Shown here one piece after another: positions 34,043-44,636 of a stretch of DNA of 64,000 nucleotides. Location: contig JAOVFP010000005.1 in the NCBI GenBank assembly GCA_025738555.1, forward strand, positions 5,952,001 through 6,016,000, written 5' to 3'. The position numbers were made by a program, and so were the translations under genes. The first letter of the stretch is position 1; each line of letters opens with the position of its first letter. The notes below the pieces were generated by a model. That model was not told the DNA's origin. It saw only the letters and a program-made list of their open reading frames with translations, and made no database searches. Source of the stretch: Cyathus striatus (Eukaryota; Basidiomycota; Agaricomycetes; Agaricales; Nidulariaceae).

Positions 34043-34426
34043 GATGGACATGTTCTATGTCCAGACTGCAGCACCTGTATTGGCATTGGCACTGGTGGCT
34101 TGGAAAACTTTAACAAAAGGCATTGTGGAAAACATAAATCTGTACACAATGCCAAAAGTTGAGCAAGACCATGCTAAAGTCTTCTTCACTCAATGACCTG
34201 CAGCAGTCCCACCAAAAGTCTTAACTCCAGAACCCAATGAACATGCTCTTGAGAACAAAACTGGCACTGAGTTGATTGTCCAAGCAGGCACATCCAATGA
34301 TGAGGTGGATGTATTAGGCCCAGAGTTTGAGAATGCTACAGGAAAGGGTTTGATAAGTTTGGGGGACAGTGCTTTGCATGTTGATGAGGATGAGCCCAAA
34401 ATGCTTGGAGAGGTCATGAATGATTA
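34043..34426 (+). pseudogene. Zinc-finger-like ORF relic
   Basis: Reads DGHVLCPDCSTCIGIGTGGL, then ENFNKRHCGKHKSVHNAKS. This C-x2-C...H-x-x-x-H arrangement with an internal GIGTGG resembles zinc fingers at the start of ORFs in mushroom mobile elements. A stop follows at about 34160. After a frame change an acidic stretch (LISLGDSALHVDEDEPKML) runs to a stop at 34426. There is no long frame, so it is a relic. The parent element is not identified. Confidence 0.45.
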
Positions 34427-34682
34427 GGAGCATCTTCATGTTGTCTGTTTGTACTTGTGGATGAAAAGTAACAGATGAGGAACAAACTGCCAATGTAAAC
34501 ATCATTAAGTGTAAAAAGAGAACCTGTGAAACAGTTTGGGTGAGTCAATCAACCACATATTACCAGTCTAAATTACTCACAATTTACAAAGTATCTATAT
34601 TATTTTTCATGTGTTTATCAGCATTGACAGTGTGGCCTGTGTATATGCTGATGTAAATATGTTAACCAAAATAGCTGATCCA

Positions 34683-34795
34683 TATTCCCACTACCTTTTA
34701 AGGTAGTTGGGTATTGGGGACCTCTGGATTACCATAAAAGTCAATTTGTGGATCGCGGTCAGGATCTCATTTTCTGGTGATATGATTGGTTGAAG
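34683..34795. repeat. Palindromic repeat terminus, copy 2
   Basis: The same CCCACTACCTTTTAAGGTA block as at 7000, followed by diverged but alignable sequence (GGGGACCTCTGGATTACC, AAAAGTCAATTTGTGGATC). Confidence 0.55.
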
Positions 34796-37700
34796 CCTGT
34801 TTACAGGCCCTGATTGGTTGGTCAATTGATCACTTGTGACATTCCGTGACAAAGGGCGATTGTAAGTACTGATTTTCTCTTATTCAGTTTACTTGCCTTG
34901 TGACATTGTCTGACAAAGGGTACATTCTCTCCCTCGTTGTCCCCCCCTCATTGTCATCTGGTCACAGTCCTCATGTCCTTTTAACTAACCCTCGAGGCCT
35001 CAGCCTCAACTATCAGGATGTGCACTTGTTGGTGTCTCTTGTCGTAGTTCTCTGTTCTCACATTGGTTTTTTGGTAAGTTCTAATGTCTTGTATAACCTT
35101 CGTGTCAACATTAATTCTTAGATTTAGCCACCATTTACTATTGGAGAACCAATCTAGAACATTGGAAACAGAGTTGTTTTACACATTGAGTTTAAGAAGG
35201 GAGATTATGATTATGTATATGGGTTCTTGCATCCATATCCTCTTTCTCTGCATTTTCCCTCAAAGTCTCATTAACCACTATCTGTGGCATTTTTGAACTA
35301 CGCAACTCCACCACCAACACCACCATCGTCACCACCTCAACAATGACTCTCAACACGCCATCGCCATCCCCACATCCACACTACCACCATTCTCACTTCT
35401 GTCGTTGTCATAGTCATGTCAGGACATTCAACTTTGTATGTTGACATTACTAATTCGAATAATTTGTAGATGAGTGTGATCACACTCATAGTAAGTCCGT
35501 TCGTTCTCTCCACCCTATTGTCAATTGTTTTCTAACATTTTATTCTCTTCTTTTACTCATTACTTTCCCACATAGTTCATGTTGTACTGCTTACCTCAGT
35601 CCTAAACTCTAAACCCCCTTCGCGCAGCTTAGCCAGAGTTGGAGTACGGAGGGAATGTGAGTGGAGATGCAGCCAGCAGGAGGGTGATCAGGAAAAGGTG
35701 CTGGAGAGTGTAGTTGTGGTGGAAGTGGTGAAGTCAAAATTGAATCTCTCATTGAAGCCTCTTTCCACCTCCCTGGCCCCCATGAAGTTATCCCTAGTTC
35801 CCCCACAGCCAATGTACTGGACATCACCCATATTCAAACAGTGCCTCCAGCCCTAAATTAGCATGAAAACAGTTCACTGTATTGCCTATTGGGATTTGGG
35901 AATGTTTCGAGCTTCAGTGTAGCAGTTCATATCGAAGCTCTGTTGATTGACAACACGTGTCAGTGAGTCATTAGCAGTGTGAAATGGAGTCTTACAGAAT
36001 ATTAGGAGGGGACTTTTTTGTTTTCCCATACTGTTGCACTGTGAGTGCATGTAGTATTGAAGCGGGTGTGCTGATGAATGTAAGGGACAGACGAAGATAG
36101 AGAGAGATAGAGCTAGTGACTTGCTAGTGACAGGCAAGCGGAAGGTGCTAGGAATAGAACATGCATCCTTTCAGAACCCAAATTCACATGCTAACGAGTC
36201 CAGACCGGAGCTAGTGTGTATGCAAGCGCCCAAGTGCTCAATTTGCCACCCATTCGGCACTGTCCATTTCGGTGCTTCCTGCTGGCGCTTTCTTTCCCAC
36301 TGATACATACATCATATGGCATTGCATATGTTCACACTCTATGTTGTATCATGTACAAGAAGTTCAAGTTGTTCTAAGTGCTTTCAACAAGTTTTCAAGT
36401 AATATTACGTCCACATTGTCTCAAGGCACAACCATACGGTGTACACCGATTGCCTGATTGCTTTCTTCGCTCTGTCCATACCTGTTATTCATCCACTCGA
36501 TTGGACATTTGAAGTCTGTGAGTCTGTCCACAGAGCTTCAACTGCGCTTTGACTCTCACGATCTTGGTTGGCTCTTGTGGTAACCTCTATCTAATTGATC
36601 TGTCTATGCTGTCTGACTCACCTTCACACGTGTTATAGGTTTTCTACTGAACCCTCTCTTGCTCATTTTCCCTTCTAGATCCTTTCTTTCCTTCTCCTTC
36701 GTGTCCTCCCCCACCACCTGACTCCTTCGTGCACATCAAATTTCCCCACCTTAACCATGGAATCGAGTTGGGAACATGACTCGGGGAGCAAATGGAGCTG
36801 AATTTGACATTGTAACCTGTTTAGTATGCCCCCTTCTCCTCTACGCATCCATTCTGTTCATATCGTGTCAGCAGAAGGTACATCAATGTATCCTCTAGTC
36901 CCTCGGCTCTTCCCAGTTCATTTCTATTCACTCAATGGATCATCCGACTCCTGTGACTATGTGGCATTCAATAAGATGCCAACATCATGTATCATCACAC
37001 CAGGTACATCTTCCTCTTTATCATCTTATCCAGGATATTGACACTGCACATTATCCACAGCCAAACCTGAATATCCTTCGCACCAACCACAATACCGATG
37101 ACTTGCACTTTGAATGCCCTCTCATCCCCCCCTCACAGTCCACTTCCCACCCCCTTCTCTCCTGCTCCTCCACCTACTATATGCAATCTGAAATGTAAAT
37201 GCTCAATTGAACAAGCGCACAGCTATGTGATCAAGATGCAGAATAACACTAATGCCAGCCAGAGCAGATGAGTAACAAGATCCATGTGTCCCTTGGCTTC
37301 CTACCCATAACGACACCAGACAAGCCAAGGACAAGTGATGAATATCAAACTTTCCTTTTGCACAATGGCCTGTTGCCATGTAAACTGTCATCTAACAGCC
37401 CTACATGCTATGGACTATTACACTACACTTGGTTGAGAGTGGAGGATTATCACATTTCTTCATAAGTTTTCTTTTCTATTCTTCAATATTTCAATACTGA
37501 CATCTGCCATTCCAGGTCCTTCCTCTTGGTTCTATGTTCTTTGCGAGTATCACTCATGGATTTCGCTCGGTGCCTGCTCTTGCAGAGCATCACCTTCGAA
37601 TCTTCAAGTTGATGTGTTCTGTCAAATGAGAGGAGTGTCCTGCATGCATCATTCCTTGCCTAGTGAGAAATCATGCTTACATGAGTTTTTCTCCTACAAT

Positions 37701-39061
37701 CTTCACCTTCTTCTACTCTTGCTTCCCATCCAGACAGTTGACTCACGCTCTTTGCAGGCTGCCACTCAGCTTCCGCACAACTCAGCACAATGCTGGATGA
37801 TGTAGATGTAACATAAGAAAACATGTTACTTGCATAATAGGAGTTTCGGTATGACGAACAGATCTGATGTAAGTACATGCTTTATCCTTGTATGCCTCCT
37901 TCTGTAGCTCTAACCTTCCCCTTAGACCTTTGTGTCACTGCCTCCCGCCATATGGCCCCACTACTATATTGCTATAGCCCATCCACATATGATTCATTGG
38001 CGAAGTGAAAGTTGTGTTGAGTCGCGGCTTCTACTACTACTCCTAGTGCTCAGCTACCCTTTCTCCTCTGCTACTTCAGCATCATCAGATCCAGGTCAGC
38101 GTCCTGTTTTACTTATGAGTACATCTACTCAAACATACCAAACACAGTATGGCTGCCACGTACTCCCACTGTTCCTTGATATCTTCGCCAACCAACACTT
38201 CCGCTAGTGTCGCTGTGAATCGTCTGGTGGTTAGCAGTCAAGGAATCGAATGATGGATATCCCTACCAGGTTTTGCAGGTTGAGCTTGTTGCCTGACATG
38301 CCGACTACATGTGTCGGTACTTGCTCCCTCGCCTTTCCCTGTTTGTCTCTGCCATATGTACACATACATACTCAGTGCTTCAAGGGCCAAAGCTGGCATG
38401 CATGTACAGTGACAGAATATACACATCACTTACCTTTAGTATGCGCTGACTACATGAGCTTCGGGGGTTATGATCCACGCACTAGCAAATACGTTAACAT
38501 AGCTTGATAAAGATCACAGAATAACGTTCCAGGCAACTGCCACACACATGATAATGGGATGAAGAGTGCACATACGTTGAGTGGGCAGTGTACTGGAGGG
38601 AGATGGCGGAAGATGATGGGCAACAGATTGCTATGCACTGATATTCCTCCTCAACCAACCGTCACACCATTGCCATGTCAAATCACATCACCCACTATCC
38701 TGTTCGCATGGGTCATGAAGTCTTACACATCAATTTGTCTTTTGTGAAACAGCCTCCCAACACTGACCAAACGTAGCATGACATCCTTGAACTCTTTGCT
38801 GCCTATCCCCTCAATGCTGACTTTGGCGGCTAACATGAATTCAGTCTTCATCATACTACATTTCTCCTGTTCTCTATCGTACTTCTATTGTTTATTGATA
38901 CTTATGTCACCCATTCACTAATTTTTTCTCTATTGATATTCAATCTGTAATTGTATATGTATACAATTAAATCTATAAAATGTTTTATGTTTTTGTTCTT
39001 TTCCCCCTTCTCTAACACTATGGCTTTCTCTTCCTTTCTTGCCCTTGACTGAGACTTCAAT
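34796..39061. other. Gene-poor DNA, no feature recognised
   Basis: About 4.3 kb with only short overlapping frames on both strands, none with a motif. A Pro/Ser/Thr-rich bias and many ATG-started frames of 60-90 codons look compositional. No tRNA A- or B-box pair was seen. Confidence 0.45.
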
Positions 39062-39470
39062 ATGTCCACAACTCCTGCATTGGGTGGTATTGTTTATGGA
39101 TGAAATTTAACATTCAATCTTCACTCTTCCAAAGTTACCTACACATCAACATCATCCTCTCATGAAGTCACTGATGAATTGATTTTCTTTGGTCAAATTA
39201 CCTCCTGCTCCTGCCAACCTGATGGTACTCTTCTAATATCCATTATGTGTCCTTCTCAAGCTTGCAATGACATCCAATCTTGCTTCAAAAATCAAATCTC
39301 CTTCTTACACAAAATTGAACATCTTGACTCCAAAATTTTGACATTTTATTCAGTAATTTCTTTTTGTTTCTCCATTCACAGTTCATTTTCCTGATTTAAA
39401 TCAGACTACAAATATTTCATCTGTGATTTCCAACCCTACTTGAAATCCTGATAACTGTTGTATCCAATTT
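39062..39470 (+). pseudogene. Unrecognised repeat-associated ORF family, copy 2
   Basis: Starts MSTTPALGGIVYG, then TGA (AGA in copy 1), then NLTFNLHSSKVTYTS, ELIFFGQITSCSCQPDGTLL, IMCPSQACNDIQSC, NQISFLHKIEHLDSKILTFY. A GT-AG intron (about 39353-39381, TTCACAG) may lead into SDYKYFIC, which resembles the start of the second exon of copy 1. The match ends where the inverted-repeat array begins at about 39480, so the C-terminal exon was lost or displaced. Cys spacing is kept between copies (CPSQ-x-CND-x4-CF). Confidence 0.6.
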
Positions 39471-39479
39471 ACCAGTATG

Positions 39480-41712
39480 TTGCACTCTCCCACAGTTATC
39501 ACTGGACTCTCACTGAACTCTCATCAGACTATTGAGAGTTCAGTGAGAGTCTCACTAGACTCTCACTAGACTATCAGTAGGGCACATGGACTCTACCTGA
39601 ACTCCACTGAACTCAAGTGCCTAAGCTGTACCTAGACTCTATTGTCACAGTTGTAACATGTTTCCCACAGTTGTCACAGTTGTCACACATGTGTGAAAGT
39701 GTGCCATGTTGGAAAATGTTGGAAAAAGCGTGACATGTGTGACAAGTGTGGGAAAAAGCGTGACACGTTTGGAAAACATTGGAAACAAAAGTGTGACATG
39801 TGTGACAATCGTGGGAAATTTGTGACATGTTTGGAAGCGTGACATATGTGACAATGTGGGGAAAGTGTGACATGTTGGAAAAAGTTGAGTAAGTGTGATG
39901 ATTATGATACGTGATACTTTTCTAACATGTCACACCTTTTCCCACGCCTGTCACACATGTCACACTTTTGTTTCCAACATTTTCCAAACGTGTCACGCTT
40001 TTTCCAACATGTCACACTTTTTCCCACACTTGTCACACATGTCACGCTTTTTCCAACATTTTCCAACATATCACACTTTCATACATGTGTGACAATAGTG
40101 TCTAGGTAAAGCTTAGTCTCCACACTTTTTTAACATTTTCCAACATGTCACACTTTTCCCACATTTTCCAACCTTTCACACATGTGTGACAAGTATGATA
40201 ACTGTGGGAAACACACCACAACTGTGACAACAGAGCCTGCATGACATGTCAGAATTGTTGGAAAAAGTGTGACATATTGGGAGAAGTGTGACAAGTGTGA
40301 TAGCTATGATATGTCACATGTATCACACTTTTCCAATATTTTCCAACATGTCACGCTTTTCCAAGATGTCACACAGGTCACATGACTGCTTTGGTGCAGA
40401 GAGATCTCATGAAATATTGTGTGGGAATTTGTAACAACAGAGTTAAATGTCAGAGACTGTACTGAGAGTTCAGTAACTTATTTTCACTAGATTCTCATTG
40501 GGCTCTCTGAGATTCATCTCATTATAGTATCACTAGACTCTCAGAGATTCTCACCCAATGAGAATTAGGTGAGATTTTACTGAGATGAAAATCGTACATT
40601 TTCTCACTGTAGTCTCAGTAAACTCTCACTGAACTCTCACTACTCTCTCATTCTATCACTATATTCTCACTGAATTCTCACTGGATTCTACTGAGAATGT
40701 GGGTCAGTGTCAGGTCCTCCACACTTACCTAGACTATAGTTTCCCACACTTGTCACACATGTCACATATTGTGACATGTGTGACATGTGTGGGAAAAAGT
40801 GTGACATGTTTGGAAAAGTGTCACATATCATAGCTAGTGTTGCCGCCGCTCAGCTCAGCTCAACTTCTGCTTGGCTCAGGGTAGCTTTTCTCAATATCAG
40901 CTCAGCTCATTGCAACTCCACTTGATGAGCTGCTTGAGTGGCCGCTCAAGCACAAATATAAGTGGGTTGTTGGAAAGTAGTAGGCTATGAAGTAATAAAC
41001 TGTATTTCTTGTGTATATACCTGTAAAAATAGCTAGCAATATATTATACTTCACAGAATGTTCAAAATTATTGTGCTAAAATGATTTCAGTGGTGGTCAG
41101 ATAGCTATCTAGCTGAATTATTTGGAAAGAGAATATGAAAATAAGCGCTTATGTAGTAACATCTTTAATAAATGTCACGTCAAACTTTTCGACCCTGAAG
41201 GCCTGACATCCCAGATGGTCATTGATCGTTCTGACTTCATTTATCTCTAATGCATAAGAGTGCATAGTGTTGAACACTAATCATAGCCATCACACTTGCC
41301 ACACATTTTTCAACATGTCACATTTTTCCCACACTTGTCACACTTGTCACGCTTTTTTCCTAACATTTCCAACATGTCACACTTTCACACATGTGTGACA
41401 AGTTTGATGACTGTAGGAAACATGTTACAACTGTGACAATAGAGTCTAGGGACAGCTTAGGCACCACACTTTTCCAACATTTTCCAACATGTCACGCTTT
41501 TCCCAGCATGTCACACTTTTCCAACATGTCACACTATTCCCACACATGTCACACATTGTGACATGTGTGAGGACTGTGGGAAACTATAGTCTAGGTAAGT
41601 GTGATGACTGTGCACACTTGTCCTAGTGTGTCATTCAGGAAGTCACACTTTTTTCAACATGTCACACATTGTGACATGTGTAATGACTGTGGGAAACTAT
41701 AGTGATCAGGTG
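39480..41712. repeat. Foldback-type inverted array of TGTCACAC/GTGTGACA motifs
   Basis: About 2.2 kb of short motifs in both orientations: TGTCACACATGTCAC, CTTTTTCCAACATG, CACACATGTGTGACA, and CTCACTAGACTCTCACT stretches at 39500-39600 and 40455-40690. A 54 bp block at 39617-39670 (GTGCCTAAGCTG...CCCACAG) recurs inverted at 41411-41464 with two mismatches by eye, so the region is built as nested palindromes. The same core motifs form the second foldback element at 57.7-58.0 kb. No coding function; frames here are repeat artefacts. Confidence 0.8.
40835..41279. mobile_element. hAT-like MITE nested in the array (445 bp)
   Basis: Starts TAGTGTTGCCGCC and ends GTGTTGAACACTA, flanked by the exact 8 bp direct repeat ATCATAGC (40827-40834 and 41280-41287). 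The left part holds repeated AGCTCAGCTCA motifs typical of subterminal binding repeats. An 8 bp duplication and the AGTGTT end fit the hAT superfamily. Confidence 0.85.
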
Positions 41713-41903
41713 GAATCTACATGGAGTCTCTAAGATGCAATCTTATTTTACACCAATAACTCATACAAATTAATTGATAGTCAGATGATAGTCAGGTGAA
41801 ATTGTATCAATCAACTCTCAGATTAGTATCTGATACCAGATTGAATAAGAGTAAGCTAATAGTAAGGTGAGAGTCTAACATGGGTGGACCTGGGCCTTAT
41901 GTG
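41713..41903. repeat. CTGATAGTCAG-type short repeats
   Basis: Contains repeated TGATAGTCAG / AATAGTAAGGTGAGAGTC motifs. The reverse-complement style motifs (GACTCTCACCTGACTCTC, CTGATAGTCAG) reappear at 43600-43790, which suggests another inverted structure split by LTR D and other DNA. Confidence 0.5.
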
Positions 41904-41908
41904 GGTGA

Positions 41909-42497
41909 TGTCATATCCTGTATCACCTACCTCTGGACTCCTATGCCTTTACTCCGCTTTCACCTTTGTTTACTCCGGACTTCGATTACGTTCTTAATAT
42001 TACATATTGATTACTGTACATAGATTACTCTTGTTTCCTTTCTTCCATTCTACTGAGTTATCCCCTCAGTATTGTAGTATACATCTTGTAGTGAGTCACT
42101 TATCATTCTTAAGTGCATCACTATCAGTTTCACTTTACACCGCCATATGCACTCACTTCTCCGCAAGGCCAGCGGCCTTTACTTACTCCGAGTCTCTAGT
42201 ATTTAAGTAGCACTCGATTTGTACTTAGTCTTCAGTTTTGTATTGAACTACGTCCTCACCCTCTCATCTGACTTGAGTTATACCTCTTGTCTCTTCTGTC
42301 TCTCATCTTCTTCGAAGGGCTTGCCCTTACTCCGAAATACAGGACCAGGAATCCCAGGGGCGCAGCACATAAGCTGAAGCCAAAGTCCTACCCCCTGAGT
42401 TCTCGTTCTCTGCTTTCGTCTCATACTCACCCTTGCTTCTCCGTAGTCACCTCTTCGTACTCTGCTGCCAAGTCAGGCTAGGGGCATGGTCATGACA
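41909..42497 (+). mobile_element. Solo LTR D (589 bp)
   Basis: Starts TGTCATATCCTG, ends GTCATGACA, and is flanked by the 5 bp duplication GGTGA (41904-41908 and 42498-42502). It is related to LTR C by its start, ACTCCG richness and the block CCCAGGGGCGCAGCACATAAG / CTGAAGCC. Non-coding. Confidence 0.92.
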
Positions 42498-42502
42498 GGT
42501 GA

Positions 42503-43596
42503 CACCTGCAGGTAACTAGCAAATTCAGGTTGGGTGCATGCATACCTGTGGGTACCTGCACTCACCTGTTCCTTGAACCCTATTTAGACCCTACAGTATT
42601 CCGCTGTTGTGCATGATGCCATTGTGTCACATGACAATCTTTCTCATTTTGCTTCTCCTGATCCTAAATCTACACCTATTACACCAATTCTTTTTGAATA
42701 GTAAGGAATAGCATGCTGTAAAAATGTTCCATGAATTAGCTATTCAAAATACTCACACTTCTATGGACTATATGCAAAACAAAATGGGGGGTTTGGATAA
42801 TTTAGTGAATTTCAAAATTCTGTGGCTTGTATCACCATAAAAAATCAGGAATAATCACTCTTAAAGTATACAATTGTTGAATACAAGCAATAATTTATAT
42901 TTTGTATTACTTTTATTGACCTGTGCATGTCATATATTTATAGAATTTCAGATTGTGTGATATTCACCATCTTGCATGACATCAAAACTTTATTTATAAA
43001 CTGATCCAGGACTTCGGCACTACTATTTTTGAATGGCTTCACAATAAATAATTGACTGTCATGCCATGTATGCTAATCAAAATCCATTCCCATCCACCAT
43101 TTTGCATATTTGACCAGCTTCCCTGCATCAAATGTATTAAATATTTTGCAGTAACATTCATAAAGTACTATGCTATCTCCCCATACAGATTTTGTAAAAA
43201 TTAGAGGAGGGAGAAAAGAGTTATGAAGACATCATGTTTTCTGTCACATGTCATGCATGACAGTTGTATACTGTACCTAATTATGTAGTGTGCTCACTAA
43301 TTAATTTGAAGTCAATTACTTCATAATTGTATTCCCCATCAAATTTATTAATTAAATACCAAAATACCATCCAAAGTTCATTCTAATACATCATACAATG
43401 AAACATCTGCATAGGTATAAGTACACTAATATACACTGCAATATATAGAAACTATCAGCCCACTGATACAACATGAAATGAAAGTTTTGCATAGGTAGGA
43501 GAACAGGTTGGCTGAGTTTAAAATTCATATTTTTCACCCGCATATCCCCCTTCACCCACAGGTGACGTAATTTCAGGTTAGCACCCAGAATATGCT
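42503..43596. other. Non-coding, no feature recognised
   Basis: AT-rich DNA without motifs. Short palindromic pieces with ACCTGTGGGTACCTGCA occur near 42550. Confidence 0.4.
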
Positions 43597-43795
43597 AACC
43601 CGTGTTAGTCCCTGGGTGAGAGTAAGGTGAGACTAGTGATATTCTAATTTTGTATGTAATTATAATCTGACTATCAACTGACTCTCACCTGACTCTCAAA
43701 ACTCTCACCTGAGTCTCAACTAAGTCTCATCTTACTATCAATCAACTCTCTGATAGTCAGTTGAAACATGTGGCTAAGTGACAAGTTCTCACACA
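43597..43795. repeat. CTCACCTGACTCTC short-repeat arm
   Basis: A tract of ACTCTCACCTGA / GATAGTCAGTTGA motifs, the likely partner of the tract at 41713-41903 in a larger inverted structure. Confidence 0.5.
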
Positions 43796-44120
43796 GTCTA
43801 TGTCTTTGACTCACATGCTCCAGGTTCCTTGGGTGGTATGAATGTTGCTACGATGGTGATGGAAGTGGATTATGTACAATGTTATTGGGTTATTGGTATG
43901 AGTATTTTAGTATTGTTAATGTGATGGTTATAGTACTTAAAAATGGTCTATTTGGCTATTAGTAATGGTGAAGGATGAGTAATCAAGAGGTGTGGGTGAG
44001 TGTGCATGGAGTGTGCACTTCCCAACTTGGTTCATTCTCTCCCACTGGGGAGGGCTGAGGCAAGCACCAACTCCCACACACTAAGCTTGACACAATGAGT
44101 GAGTCTCGGGCCCCAACATT

Positions 44121-44636
44121 TAGGAAAGACTGTGCTTACATGTTTGCAGATTGGCATTGTTCTGTTGTGTGTTGATGTCATATGTGGTGTAGCAGATGAA
44201 ACTTGTGTGTACATCTGGAATTGCTTGAATATATGGGGCAACTGCTTGTGTGTGTCGACATAGGTAGAGCTGGAAGGAGTCACCAGACCATCTGCCCTTG
44301 GTTTTCACCACTTTGAATGGGACACCACACAACAAGTACTCTAGAGTGGATCTGATGTGAATGCCATGCCCTGGTGTGGATTTTAGGCCAGCTACTCTGG
44401 TTGCTTCTCTGATTCTCATCATGAAAGCTCTTCTGGTCAAGAGTTTGTGTATCCCTTTGTCATTTTGATATGCAAAGAGGTGGCCATCTATTGGGGGTTG
44501 GTTTATAGTCAAATGGTGCATCATTGCTGCTTCTGGATCTGTGAGTCTGTTTTGTCTCACCCAGAAGACATCTTCTCTTTCAGGTGCCACCTTTGTTCAT
44601 GGTATTTGCAAATTGGTCACTTCATTCCCTTCACAG
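44121..44636 (-). pseudogene. Tyrosine recombinase, C-terminal catalytic half
   Basis: Catalyses integration of the circular cDNA by a covalent Tyr intermediate. From the LTR boundary the frame has a TGA in the family motif PRTK, then EREDVFWVRQNRLTDPEAAM, a PPIDGHLFAYQND segment, KLLTRRAFMMRIREA, TPGHGIHIRSTLEYLLCGVP, KTKGRWSGDSFQLYLCRH and QAVAPYIQ. The first His box and the Tyr of LYL-x-RH are present. The Arg expected three residues after that His (HGIR in the family) is His here, which a CpG change would explain. The first half lies beyond the nested LTR at 47191-47870. Confidence 0.8.

Noticed and set aside
36100..36260. Possible tRNA-like segment
   Set aside because: No B-box (GGTTCGAATCC-like) sequence and no cloverleaf pairing could be drawn.
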